Part shown: one piece after another, positions 46,525-55,016 of the stretch | Numbering within the stretch: position 1 is the stretch's first letter | How the letters are laid out: each line of letters opens with the position of its first letter | NCBI GenBank assembly: GCA_004138175.2 | Contig: RYFE02000001.1 | Span: 331,517-395,516 of the forward strand | DNA length: 64,000 nucleotides | Reading direction: 5' to 3' | From: Chloroflexales bacterium ZM16-3 | GTDB lineage: Bacteria > Chloroflexota > Chloroflexia > Chloroflexales > Chloroflexaceae | The notes under the pieces: generated by a model | The model's database searches: none | The model's input: the letters and a program-made list of their open reading frames with translations, nothing else | What the model was told of the DNA's origin: nothing | Position numbers and translations under genes: made by a program

Positions 46525-47055
46525 CTACATCACATCCAGCTCCTCATCTCCGCGCAGGCCAAGCGTTACCTCAGCGCGTAGCCCGCAGGCCACGGCCAGG
46601 GCACCGATCACCAGCTGCGTCACCAGACATTCCTGCCCCTCACGCCCGCGCTCCTTACTGAGCTTCAGGGCGTAGCTCCTCGTCCCGCCCGCGCCGCAGA
46701 TCGCCAGCGCGCAGCGGTCGGCCCCGCGCCGCGCGCGGTCGGTGGCCAGCGCCGCCGCACAGCCCAGTCCCAGCAGCGGCCAGGTGCCCTCGACAAGCTC
46801 CCCGGCCCGCACGTAGGCCCGTTTAGCCATAGCCCGCGCCGTCTCCTCAGCCGCCGCCTGGGTTGGTTGGGCACCCAGAAAGCTCGCCAGCGAGCGCGGC
46901 GCGTAACAGTCGATCGCCTCAAGCAGCGTGTGCGAGGAGCCAGCCACCCGGTGCAACTCCCAGAGCGCCTGGCTGCCAGCCCCCGCAAAGGCGTAGACGA
47001 TCTGCGGCGGCGCCGTGTGGATCTGGCCGACCAGCGCGTGGAGATCTCCGCTCAT
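46525..47055 (-). CDS. CinA C-terminal-like protein
   Basis: 176 residues from ATG 47055, with GGAGGG upstream. It opens with IVYAFAGAGSQALWELHRVAGSSHTLLEA, reminiscent of a group of CinA/PncC-like proteins, and has LGLGCAAALATDRARRGADRCALAI. The amidase signature of true PncC (AESCTGG) is replaced by FAGAGS, so nicotinamide-nucleotide amidase activity is doubtful. Function uncertain. Confidence 0.55.
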   Translation of the reverse strand: MSGDLHALVGQIHTAPPQIVYAFAGAGSQALWELHRVAGSSHTLLEAIDCYAPRSLASFLGAQPTQAAAEETARAMAKRAYVRAGELVEGTWPLLGLGCAAALATDRARRGADRCALAICGAGGTRSYALKLSKERGREGQECLVTQLVIGALAVACGLRAEVTLGLRGDEELDVM

Positions 47056-47190
47056 CCATTTCCCTCCTGGCAAAGCATTTATCAACGATGCCCTTCATAT
47101 GCCCTGTTCTGTATAAAAGATCACTATACATTTTTGAGGAATCTGGCACAATAGGGAACACCCTCATTAGGGCGCATAGGCTACCTACTC

Positions 47191-47601
47191 ATGGAAGGCG
47201 TGGAAGTGACACACGATATGGCAAGTGTTCTGATTGTCGAAGACGACTGGATGCACCGGGATTTCCTCGTCCGGCTGCTTCAGATCAAAGGATACGAGGT
47301 GCGAGTCGCCGTCAGTGGCGAAGACGCGATCAGTGATATCGGTCATCACATGCCCGACGCGGTAGTGCTCGACATGGGACTGCCCGGCATCAGCGGCTAC
47401 CAGGTGGCCCACATGATCCGCACTGGAGCGGAGACCAACCAGATTCCGATCATAGCCCTTACCGCCTTCGCCCTTAGCGAGGACTACGACCGAGCCATGA
47501 AGGCTGGCTGCAATGCGTTCGAGACCAAGCCCGTCGACCTTGACGCGCTCCACGCAAAGCTCCAGTCCCTGATCGCCCAGCGCAGCGCCAGCATCTCTTA
47601 A
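47191..47601 (+). CDS. Single-domain response regulator
   Basis: 136 residues from ATG 47191; an internal ATG at 47218 (MASVLIVEDDW) fits the usual receiver start and may be the true one. Receiver residues present: EDD pocket, AVVLDMGLPG phosphoacceptor, ALTAFA switch, TKPVD lysine. The stop overlaps the start of the histidine kinase gene (TAATG), which is good evidence of pairing. Confidence 0.9.
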   Translation: MEGVEVTHDMASVLIVEDDWMHRDFLVRLLQIKGYEVRVAVSGEDAISDIGHHMPDAVVLDMGLPGISGYQVAHMIRTGAETNQIPIIALTAFALSEDYDRAMKAGCNAFETKPVDLDALHAKLQSLIAQRSASIS

Positions 47602-49490
47602 TGCAGTATCACCTCACCCCCTACGCCCTTCTCCCCCTCTGCACGGCGGTGGTCGAGCTAATGCTGGCCTATGATACATGGCGTCGCCGGAGCGACCCGG
47701 CAAGCATGCCATTTCTCGTCCTCACCTTTATGGTGGGGGTCTGGAGCTTTGGCAACGCCTTCGAGTTAGCGAGCGCCAGCGATGCGACGGCATTCCTCTG
47801 GGTGCGCATTGAGTACCTGGCTATCGTCAGCGTGCCGGTGGCTTGGCTGGTGATGATGCTCTCCTTCGCCGAGCGGCGGAGCGTACTCAGCCGCTCGTGG
47901 ATCGCCTCGCTGCTGATCATCCCCCTGATCACCACAGCGATCATCTGGTCATCATCGGCGATGCCGCTGTTCTGGAGCGAGTTCACAATCGAGACCCTCG
48001 ACCCGCTCACCGTGATCCGCGTCGCCCGCGGGCCATGGTTCTGGGTTCATACCGCCTACTCCTACCTGATGCTCGCTGGCGGCACTTTCTTCCTCTTGCG
48101 CAGCCTGATCACGTCGCCCGGCCTCTACCGCGACCAGAGCCTCGCCCTGCTGCTAGGTGCCTCCACCCCCTGGCTGGTGAATGTGCTCTATGTGTTCGAC
48201 CTCATCCCGAAGGCGTTCCCCGATCCCACCGCCCTGGCCTTCGTGATCACCGGGCTGGCGTTCAGCTGGGCCATGCGGAACGCCGGGCTCTTCGAGCTTG
48301 GCCCCATGGCCTACCGCGAGGTCTTCCAGCAGATGAGCGATGGCGTGGCGGTGCTCGACCCGATCAACCGGGTGGTAGATGTGAACAGCTCCGCTGCCCA
48401 GGCCCTCGGTCGCCCCGCCCGCCAAATCGTCGGCCAGTCATTCCCCGAGATCATGGCCAACTGGCCCGAGCTGGTCGACCGCCACCACGATCTGCTTGAG
48501 GTTGACCACACAACACACACCGAGATCGGCATCCATGCCGATGGCGAGCTGCTGGTCTACGACCTTCAGGTGACGCCGCTCAGAGGAGCGCGCGGCAAGC
48601 TCAACGGGCGCATGCTTGTCTGGCGCAATATCACGGCCCTCAAGCAGGCCATGGCCCGCATCCAGAGCCAGAACGAGCGGCTGGAGAACCAGACGCTCGC
48701 CCTTCAGGACGCCAAGGCGGCGGCCGAGGCAGGCAGCCAGGCCAAGAGCGTCTTCCTCACCACCATGAGCCACGAGCTGCGCACGCCGCTCAGCGCGATG
48801 CTCGGCTACACCGACCTGATCCAGTACGACCTGGCCGAGAACGATATCGACGCCCTCAACCGCGATCTAGCGAACATCAAGACCGCCGGAGACCACCTGC
48901 TGCGGATGATCGGCGGCATCCTCGACTATGCCAAGATCGAGGCAGGCAAGATGAAGCTCGACCTGGAGACGTTCAGCATCAAGGACATGGTGACGGAAGC
49001 CCTGGCCTCGGTGCGCCCGCTGATCGAGCGCAACGCGAACAGCCTCGACATACAGATCTCCCCAGATATCGACACAATGCACGCCGACCCGGTCAAGGTC
49101 CGCCAGGTGCTGATCAACCTGCTCTCGAACGCCGCCAAGTTCACCCAGTCCGGCGTCATCACGCTACGCGTCTCTGTGATGGCAGACTGTAGATTGCAAC
49201 TTGTAGAGTCAGGCGTCGGCAAAGCCCAATCGGCCACCACCCAGCTGCCATCTGCAATTGTCCTTGAGGTGATCGACACCGGGGTTGGCATGAGCAAACA
49301 GCAGATCAGCCAGCTCTTCCAGGATTTCACCCAGGTGATCGCGAGCCCCTCTGGCCAGGTCGGCACCGGGATGGGGCTCGCGCTTAGCCAGAAGCTCTGC
49401 ACTCTCATGGGCGGGAAGATTACCGTCGAGAGCCAGCCTAGCCATGGCACCACCTTCACGGTGATCCTACCCGAGCGCATCTCCGCGTAG
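47601..49490 (+). CDS. Membrane histidine kinase with 7TM N-terminal domain and PAS
   Basis: 629 residues. Seven membrane helices at 1-225 form the 7TM sensor of the kinase N-terminal family, followed by a PAS domain (230-350), a coil, the HisKA domain with TTMSHELRTPLSAMLGY (His near 395), and an ATPase domain with LLSNAAKFTQSG, VIDTGVGM and GTGMGLALSQKL. Odd point: between the N-box and VIDTG, residues about 527-553 (MADCRLQLVESGVGKAQSAT and beyond) are encoded by a heptad repeat pair, an in-frame insert in the ATPase fold. The start overlaps the preceding regulator. Confidence 0.9.
   Translation: MQYHLTPYALLPLCTAVVELMLAYDTWRRRSDPASMPFLVLTFMVGVWSFGNAFELASASDATAFLWVRIEYLAIVSVPVAWLVMMLSFAERRSVLSRSWIASLLIIPLITTAIIWSSSAMPLFWSEFTIETLDPLTVIRVARGPWFWVHTAYSYLMLAGGTFFLLRSLITSPGLYRDQSLALLLGASTPWLVNVLYVFDLIPKAFPDPTALAFVITGLAFSWAMRNAGLFELGPMAYREVFQQMSDGVAVLDPINRVVDVNSSAAQALGRPARQIVGQSFPEIMANWPELVDRHHDLLEVDHTTHTEIGIHADGELLVYDLQVTPLRGARGKLNGRMLVWRNITALKQAMARIQSQNERLENQTLALQDAKAAAEAGSQAKSVFLTTMSHELRTPLSAMLGYTDLIQYDLAENDIDALNRDLANIKTAGDHLLRMIGGILDYAKIEAGKMKLDLETFSIKDMVTEALASVRPLIERNANSLDIQISPDIDTMHADPVKVRQVLINLLSNAAKFTQSGVITLRVSVMADCRLQLVESGVGKAQSATTQLPSAIVLEVIDTGVGMSKQQISQLFQDFTQVIASPSGQVGTGMGLALSQKLCTLMGGKITVESQPSHGTTFTVILPERISA
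49180..49262. repeat. Heptad repeat pair inside the histidine kinase gene
   Basis: Left arm 49180-49211 (CAGACTG, TAGATTG, CAACTTG, TAGAGTC), right arm 49241-49262 (GCTGCCA, TCTGCAA). Units resemble those of the bchN/bchB array; the reading frame is kept. Confidence 0.75.
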
Positions 49491-49509
49491 CAGCAATCTC
49501 TAATACAGA

Positions 49510-49568
49510 TTGTCGTGTGATGCCGAAAGGTGCCAGCTTTGCTGGCACCTTTCGGCATCACACGACAA
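49510..49568. terminator. Very long perfect hairpin between convergent genes
   Basis: A 28-base perfect stem with a 3-base loop, 20 bases after the kinase stop and 2 bases before the stop of the facing lipoprotein gene. The length far exceeds a normal intrinsic terminator. Confidence 0.8.
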
Positions 49569-49570
49569 GG

Positions 49571-51133
49571 TTACGGCCTACCGAGCAGCGCCTGCCAGGT
49601 CGCGCAGTCCAGCCGGTCGCCGGGAGGGATGCCGCGGCTTGTCTGGAACTGGCGCAGCGCCGCGCGGGTCTGGTCGCCGAAGTAGCCATCGGGTGAGCCA
49701 GCGTCGAACCCCTGCGCGCCCAGGCGGGCCTGAAGGTCGGCCGCGCCCGTGGAGAACGTCCGCGCCTCCGGCGGCTGCCAACCGACCTGCGGCAGCAGGC
49801 TACAGTCGCCCTCGTAGAGTGGGCGCACGCTGTCGGCCCATAGCACATTGGAGCCTACTACACCTGTCTTTATGGCAGGAGATCCAGTTATGTCAGCCCA
49901 GACCAGCGAGCCAGCAAGAGGATTGTCGAGTGCCATGTCCCATACGGTGAGCAATGCGCCGCTGGCGTCGTCGCGCCAGAGCACCTTGCTCGGCGGGTAG
50001 CTATCCTGGCGCAGCGGGGTGATCGCACCATCGGCATCAACCCGCACCATCTGCGAGGTGAAGGGGTACTCCCAGCTAAAGACATCGCCCGGCACCTCTT
50101 CGTAGAAGGCATAGGTATTGCCGTCGAGAAGCTGGCGGGCACCAAGCACAAGCGGATAGCTGCTGTCGCCCTGGCCAATTAACGTCTGCTCCACGCCGGT
50201 TGCCGCATCGATCTGGAAGAGCCCATAGCGGATGTCGGGGCCAGGGCCGCCGCCAACAATCGTCACCGCTGAGCCATCCGCGCTCCATACTGCACCCTCG
50301 CAGCAGGTGGGTTCGCTGTGGAGGGGCGCGGCGTCGCGCCCGAGGATCACAAGCTCGCCGCCGGGGATGGCCGGCCCGGCCATGTTATAGGCCCAGAGCA
50401 GCAGCCGCTGGCCGCCATGGTCGTAGCCAACCGGCGTGTAGAGCCAGGCCACACCATCGGGGGGCTCCTGGCCCTCTATGCTATCGTCGGCGATCAACAG
50501 ACTTGGCTGGCTCCCATCGGTAGGTAGCGCCCAGACCCCTGCGGGGGACTGATCCTGGCCAGCGATCAGCCCTGGCTCAGGCTTATCGATGCGGACGGCC
50601 ACCATCTGCCCATCGGGGTTTACCCTGGGCATGCTGATCTGGCCCGAGAGCAGCTCACGCCGCCCACCGCCATCGAGGATCACCAGACTGCGCCGAGTGT
50701 CATCGCCGTAGTCGTCGCCGTAGATGTACGTGATCGTCCCCGCGTCGGCGGCCACGTCAAACTCGATCACCGGCAGACTCTCGAAGGTTAGCTGCGTCAA
50801 ACTGACGCCATCGCGATCCATACGCATAATCTGGCCGGTATCGACATCAATAAAATAGACCGGGGCCGGTAGCAGTCCATCGGCAGCGGGCGAGTCCGTG
50901 GCCGACACGAAGGCCGTGGGCGTCGCTAGCTCGGCAGACGCAGGGGTCTCTGTCGGCATGGTCGTCGGCAGATCGGCAGCGAGCGTCGCTGGAACTGGCG
51001 TCGATGTTGGCAATGGCGTCGGGATCTGGGCGGCGGGCGGGGGCGCGCCACCACAGGCCGAGAGGAGAGCAGCGAGCGTAAGCAGCGTGGCGACCCAGAA
51101 GACACGCTGCCGGATGAAGTTCAATCGTCTCAT
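49571..51133 (-). CDS. Lipoprotein with beta-propeller-like region and peptidoglycan-binding domain
   Basis: 520 residues from ATG 51133. A signal peptide ends in the lipobox LLSAC, so it is anchored by a lipid. A Thr/Pro-rich linker follows (TPLPTSTPVPATL), then a long region of repeated blades with calls such as YFIDVDTGQIMRMDRDG, like TolB or WD40-type proteins. The C-terminal 60 residues are a PG_binding_1 domain (YFGDQTRAALRQFQTSRG). It is probably an envelope protein; the ligand is unknown. Confidence 0.8.
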   Translation of the reverse strand: MRRLNFIRQRVFWVATLLTLAALLSACGGAPPPAAQIPTPLPTSTPVPATLAADLPTTMPTETPASAELATPTAFVSATDSPAADGLLPAPVYFIDVDTGQIMRMDRDGVSLTQLTFESLPVIEFDVAADAGTITYIYGDDYGDDTRRSLVILDGGGRRELLSGQISMPRVNPDGQMVAVRIDKPEPGLIAGQDQSPAGVWALPTDGSQPSLLIADDSIEGQEPPDGVAWLYTPVGYDHGGQRLLLWAYNMAGPAIPGGELVILGRDAAPLHSEPTCCEGAVWSADGSAVTIVGGGPGPDIRYGLFQIDAATGVEQTLIGQGDSSYPLVLGARQLLDGNTYAFYEEVPGDVFSWEYPFTSQMVRVDADGAITPLRQDSYPPSKVLWRDDASGALLTVWDMALDNPLAGSLVWADITGSPAIKTGVVGSNVLWADSVRPLYEGDCSLLPQVGWQPPEARTFSTGAADLQARLGAQGFDAGSPDGYFGDQTRAALRQFQTSRGIPPGDRLDCATWQALLGRP

Positions 51134-51169
51134 AGGTTGAATCACAATAGTACAGAAGAAACGCTGTCA

Positions 51170-51242
51170 CACTGCGCGTGCCCGGCCCGTAAGCGGGCGG
51201 GCTTCGCAGACTCTAGCCTGCAACTTCAGCCGCTGGGCGATG
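51170..51242 (-). repeat. Dispersed repeat family B-beta, short inverted copy
   Basis: GCCCGGCCCGTAAGCGGGCG through CAGCCGCTGGGCGATGCC; its complement matches the ends of 25511-25660 and 31861-32012. Confidence 0.65.
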
Positions 51243-51293
51243 CCACATCTCGCAGTATAGCATGTAGATGCGGGGCCATATGGCTGTTGCATT

Positions 51294-51446
51294 GTCGCTG
51301 GCGGCTGAAGCCGTTTCATGGGGGCCTGTGGCCAGCCGCCCGCCTGCGTGAGCGGTTCCGGCGTCGGCGCAGGCCGACGCCCGGAGCAACGCGCCCCCGA
51401 CGGCGCGACTTCAGTCGCCAGCCGTGGGGCGCTCAGGACGTTGCAC
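51294..51446 (+). repeat. Dispersed repeat family B, copy 3
   Basis: Aligns with 40716-40868 over about 150 bases, sharing GCGTCGGCGCAGGCCGACGC and the 3' part GCGACTTCAGTCGCCAGCC. Confidence 0.8.
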
Positions 51447-51472
51447 ATGTCTCCAAATATCTTTGCAAGGTA

Positions 51473-51501
51473 TTGACATACGCCGTGCACAGGTGTATAA
51501 T
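51473..51501 (+). promoter_or_regulatory. First tandem promoter of the efflux operon
   Basis: TTGACA (51473-51478), 17-base spacer, TATAAT (51496-51501): perfect sigma-70 consensus. An operator follows directly at 51506-51520. Confidence 0.85.
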
Positions 51502-51505
51502 TTTC

Positions 51506-51520
51506 CTGACCGTTCGGTAA
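51506..51520 (+). promoter_or_regulatory. TetR-type operator 1
   Basis: CTGACCGTTCGGTAA contains the inverted repeat ACCG-TT-CGGT, just after the -10 box where bound repressor would block transcription. Repeated exactly 55 bases downstream. Confidence 0.8.
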
Positions 51521-51527
51521 GAAGTTC

Positions 51528-51556
51528 TTGACAAAGGCTGTGCAAGATGATACACT
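51528..51556 (+). promoter_or_regulatory. Second tandem promoter of the efflux operon
   Basis: TTGACA (51528-51533), 17-base spacer, TACACT (51551-51556). Same arrangement as the first promoter. Confidence 0.75.
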
Positions 51557-51560
51557 CTTC

Positions 51561-51575
51561 CTGACCGTTCGGTAA
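51561..51575 (+). promoter_or_regulatory. TetR-type operator 2
   Basis: Identical to operator 1. Promoter and operator together were duplicated as a 55-base unit whose spacers have diverged while -35 and operator are conserved. Confidence 0.8.
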
Positions 51576-51600
51576 AGTTCCCCGACGGACACGAGAGCTT

Positions 51601-52230
51601 ATGCAAGACCAGCCCCTCCAGCCAATCAGCGCACCAACAGCGGTCAAGATCATTGAGGCCGCGACGCACCTCTTCATGCAGCGCGGCTACAAGGCCGTCT
51701 CTATCACCGATATTATCAAGGCGGCCGAGGTCACCAAGCCCACCCTGTACTACTACTTCGCCGACAAGGAGGAGCTGTTTGTGCAGATGGGCCTGAGCGT
51801 CCTGGCGATGATGGGCGCGCAGCTGCGGGACGCCGTGGCTGGCGCATCTACCACCGCCCAGCGGCTCGCCGCTCTGGCCCAGGTGCTGCTCTCTGAGCGT
51901 GATGGCGATATGCGCCTAATGCGCCACGAGATGTTCGAGCACGTTGGCCCGGCCCAGCGCGAGCGGCTCGCCCACGCCTTCTATAACAGCCTGTTTGCGC
52001 CGATCCATCAGGTGATGGTGCAGGGGCTGGCCGACGGCGATCTGGCCCGCTACCCCGCCGAGATCCTGACCGCGATGTTCCTCGGCATGAGCGAGTCGTT
52101 CCACGAGTTCGCCGCCCAGTCGCATATGACGGCATGGTCGGGCGAGGCGGGAGGGCCGTTCACCGGCACGGCGCTCGGCGCTAGCACGATGGTTGACCTG
52201 TTTTTGCACGGGGTCGCGTCGCACCCGTAA
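51601..52230 (+). CDS. TetR/AcrR-family transcriptional regulator
   Basis: 209 residues. The N-terminal helix-turn-helix is standard (IIEAATHLFMQRGYKAVSIT, then KPTLYYYFADKEELF). The ligand-binding C-terminal part is not assignable. The two identical palindromic operators directly upstream argue for autoregulation, and the following adaptor, ATPase and permease genes for control of their expression in response to an exported compound. Confidence 0.93.
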   Translation: MQDQPLQPISAPTAVKIIEAATHLFMQRGYKAVSITDIIKAAEVTKPTLYYYFADKEELFVQMGLSVLAMMGAQLRDAVAGASTTAQRLAALAQVLLSERDGDMRLMRHEMFEHVGPAQRERLAHAFYNSLFAPIHQVMVQGLADGDLARYPAEILTAMFLGMSESFHEFAAQSHMTAWSGEAGGPFTGTALGASTMVDLFLHGVASHP

Positions 52231-52275
52231 GGGCGCAGCGCGCTGTCTCCTAACATGAGACTAAAGGAAGTTCCT

Positions 52276-54042
52276 ATGACAACTATTCCCCAGCCTCGCT
52301 CCGGCGGCCGATCTCGCCGCCTCCCAATAGCTGCCATCGTCGCCGCCGTCCTCGTGGTCGCGGTAATAGCCAGCCTTGTCATCCGCAACCTGGCAACTCG
52401 CCCGGCCGACCCTCTGGCAGGCGCTAGCACCGCCGCCGTGACTCGTGGCGACTTGACATTGGGCGTCACGGCCACCGGCAATGTCGAGCCGCGCACCGAG
52501 GCCAACCTTGCCTTCATCAGCGCGGGCGGCCGGGTCAGCCAGGTGCTCGTCGCCGAGGGCGACGCCGTGGCCGCCCAGGCACCTCTGGTTGAGCTGGACA
52601 CCCGCCAGCTGGCCGCCGAGCTGGCCGCAGCGACGGCGAACCTGAATATTGCGCAGGCCGACCTGCAGGCGCTGCGCACGGGGGCCACGCCCCAGCAGAT
52701 CGCCGAGGCTAAGGCCCAGGTGCAGGCCGCCCAGAGCAGCCTGACCCAGACCCAGGGCAGCGTCACCGACGCCGACCTGCGCGCCGCCCGCGCCCAGGTT
52801 GATCAGTCCCGCGCGGCTCTGGCCCAGCTAGAGGCTGGCCCCAAGAGCGACGAGCGCACCCGCGCCCAGACGGCCCTCACCAACGCCCGCGCCGAGCTAG
52901 ACCGTCAGCGCACTGCGCTGTCTGCCGCCAAGGAAGACGCCCTCGCCGCCATCGCGCAGCGGGCCAACGCCCTGCGCGACGCCCAGGCCGCCTATAGCGC
53001 CGCCTACTGGGATAACGAGCACGTCAAGGATCACGGCACCGACCCGCGCACCGGCCAGTCGCTGAGCGATGCCGCCGAGCGGGATTTTGCCGACAAGCTG
53101 GCGCAGGCCCAGATCGCCGTGACCGACGCAGAGGCTGGCGTGAAGCAGGCCCAGATCGACTATGACACGGCGAAGCAGAATGAGGTCAGCGGCCTGTCCA
53201 GCGCCCAGGCCAGTGTCCAGTCGGCCCAGGCCGACCTGGATACGCTTCTGGCGGGTGCCGATGCCGACAAGCTGGCTGCGGCCCGCGCCGATGTGGCCCG
53301 CGCCGAGGCTGATCTGGCTCGCCTCACCGGCGCACAGCGCGCCGGCGCCGTGGGCTCCCAGCAGGCTAATGTCGCGGCCGCCCAGGCCCGCCTGAGCCAG
53401 CTCACCGGCGACCCGACCGCCAGCGACCTGGCCCGCGCCGAGGCTCGCGTGGCCCAGGCCCAGGCTCAGCTCGACCAGGCCCAGATCCGGCTCGATGACG
53501 CCACCCTGCGCGCGCCCTTCGCCGGAACCGTCGCCGCCGTCAATGTCTCCCCCGGCGAGATCGTCGGCGGCCAGACAGCGCCCGTCACCCTGATCGACAC
53601 CACCCGCTACCTGGTCAAGGTCACGGTGGACGAGGTCGATATCGGTAAGGTCAGCGTCGGCCAGCCGGTCAGCGTCCTGATCGACGCCCTCGGCGGGGAC
53701 AGCCTGATCGGCAGCGTGCTGCGGGTCGAGCCGCTGCCCAAGAGCGACAGCGCGGTGACGGCCTACCTGGTTACGCTGGAGGTTGACCCCGCTGGCCGCG
53801 ACATCAAGCCGGGGATGACTGCCAGCGCCACAATTGTGGCCGATAGCCGCACCGATGTCCTGAGCGTGCCCGCCGCCGCCGTGCGCGGCGAGGGCGAGAG
53901 CGCCACCGTCAGCGTGGCCATCACCGCCGCCGACGGGACTGTTACGGTTGAGGATCGCCCTGTGACGGTTGGCCTGCGCACGAGCGACCGGGCTGAGATC
54001 CTGAGCGGCCTCACCGAGGGCGAGCAGGTCGTCATCAAATAA
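52276..54042 (+). CDS. HlyD/MacA-like periplasmic adaptor protein
   Basis: 588 residues from ATG 52276 (AAAGGAAG upstream). One N-terminal membrane helix (AAIVAAVLVVAVIASLVI), then a biotinyl-lipoyl part split by an unusually long alanine/glutamine-rich coiled coil (about residues 110-390), the barrel part (LRAPFAGTVAAVNVSPGEIV) and C-terminal domains. It should couple the ATPase/permease pair to substrate export; in a bacterium without a typical outer membrane this adaptor may act alone. Confidence 0.88.
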   Translation: MTTIPQPRSGGRSRRLPIAAIVAAVLVVAVIASLVIRNLATRPADPLAGASTAAVTRGDLTLGVTATGNVEPRTEANLAFISAGGRVSQVLVAEGDAVAAQAPLVELDTRQLAAELAAATANLNIAQADLQALRTGATPQQIAEAKAQVQAAQSSLTQTQGSVTDADLRAARAQVDQSRAALAQLEAGPKSDERTRAQTALTNARAELDRQRTALSAAKEDALAAIAQRANALRDAQAAYSAAYWDNEHVKDHGTDPRTGQSLSDAAERDFADKLAQAQIAVTDAEAGVKQAQIDYDTAKQNEVSGLSSAQASVQSAQADLDTLLAGADADKLAAARADVARAEADLARLTGAQRAGAVGSQQANVAAAQARLSQLTGDPTASDLARAEARVAQAQAQLDQAQIRLDDATLRAPFAGTVAAVNVSPGEIVGGQTAPVTLIDTTRYLVKVTVDEVDIGKVSVGQPVSVLIDALGGDSLIGSVLRVEPLPKSDSAVTAYLVTLEVDPAGRDIKPGMTASATIVADSRTDVLSVPAAAVRGEGESATVSVAITAADGTVTVEDRPVTVGLRTSDRAEILSGLTEGEQVVIK

Positions 54043-54101
54043 TCATTGGGCTGCGTAGGGGCGCATTGCGATGCGCCCCCACCCGCCCAAAGGAGATCCC
54101 T

Positions 54102-54857
54102 ATGACCATCGACTACATAACCCGCCCGATCGTGCAGATCGACGGCCTGAGCAAAGAGTTCGTCACCGGCGAGAGCAGCTTTCTGGCCCTGGACGATATC
54201 TCTGTGACGATCCACCCCGGCGAGATGGTGGCGATTATGGGGCCTTCCGGCAGCGGCAAGAGCACCCTGATGACCATGATCGGCCTGCTCGACCAGCCGA
54301 CGCGGGGCACCTACCTGCTTGACGGCAAGGATGTGAGCAGCCTGGGGCGCGCGGAGCAGGCCCACGTGCGCAACGAGAAGCTCGGCTTTGTCTTTCAGAA
54401 CTTCAACCTGCTGCCGCGCCTGAGCGCCCAGAAAAACGTCGAGCTGCCCCTGGTCTATGGCCGGGTCGACGCGCGCGAGCGCGCCCGCCGCGCCCAGGAC
54501 GCCCTGGAGGCCGTCGGCCTGGGCAGCAAGCTGAACAGCCTGCCGAACACGCTCTCGGGCGGCCAGAAGCAGCGCGTCGCCATCGCCCGCTCGCTGGTGC
54601 ATAACCCGGCCCTGCTGCTGGCCGATGAGCCGACCGGGGCGCTGGACACGCGCACCGGCGGCGAGATCATGAACATCTTCCGCCAGCTCAACCGCGAGCA
54701 GGGCCGCACGATTATCGTTGTCACTCACGACCCGGAGATCGGCAGGCAGATGGACCGCGTGATCGGCCTGCGCGACGGCCGACTGGCCGAGAACATCCTG
54801 CACGATTACTATGGCGTCGAGGCTCAAGACTACAAAGCGCTGAAGGTGGCTGCCTGA
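54102..54857 (+). CDS. ABC transporter ATP-binding protein (MacB/LolD type)
   Basis: 251 residues from ATG 54102, AAAGGAGA upstream. Walker A GPSGSGKST, signature LSGGQKQRVAIAR, Walker B LLLADEPTGALD, and switch histidine VVTHD are intact. It belongs to the group that works with FtsX-like permeases, one of which follows. A heptad array starts one base after its stop. Confidence 0.93.
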   Translation: MTIDYITRPIVQIDGLSKEFVTGESSFLALDDISVTIHPGEMVAIMGPSGSGKSTLMTMIGLLDQPTRGTYLLDGKDVSSLGRAEQAHVRNEKLGFVFQNFNLLPRLSAQKNVELPLVYGRVDARERARRAQDALEAVGLGSKLNSLPNTLSGGQKQRVAIARSLVHNPALLLADEPTGALDTRTGGEIMNIFRQLNREQGRTIIVVTHDPEIGRQMDRVIGLRDGRLAENILHDYYGVEAQDYKALKVAA

Positions 54858-54858
54858 G

Positions 54859-54893
54859 CGTAGCCGGTAGCCGATAGCCGATAGCCGATAGCT
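54859..54893. repeat. Heptad array after the ABC ATPase gene
   Basis: Units TAGCCGG, TAGCCGA, TAGCCGA, TAGCCGA in one direction, no second arm. Confidence 0.8.
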
Positions 54894-55008
54894 GTTCAAT
54901 CGCAATAGAGCAAAAGGAACGCTGTCACGCTGAGCGAAGCGAAGCGTCCCGACCGGGATTCTTCGCTTCGCTCAGAATGACACAACACCTCACGGCGTTA
55001 CTTCTAGG
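54894..55008. repeat. Dispersed palindrome family A, copy 3
   Basis: AACGCTGTCACGCTGAGCGA with its complement TCGCTCAGAATGAC, ending in GGCGTTACTTCT. It lies between the ATPase and permease genes of one operon and ends about eight bases before the permease start. Confidence 0.85.
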
Positions 55009-55016
55009 GAGTTCCG

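Larger units (their letters stand above)
51134..51600. other. 467-base regulatory and repeat gap before tetR
   Basis: Contains half of a family-A repeat (about 51143-51170), an inverted B-beta fragment (51170-51242), a full family-B copy (51294-51446), and the doubled promoter/operator of the TetR gene (51473-51575). Confidence 0.7.

Noticed and set aside
46525..47055. Nicotinamide-nucleotide amidase (pncC)
   Set aside because: The catalytic AESxTGG motif is not present, so only a distant CinA-like label is given.
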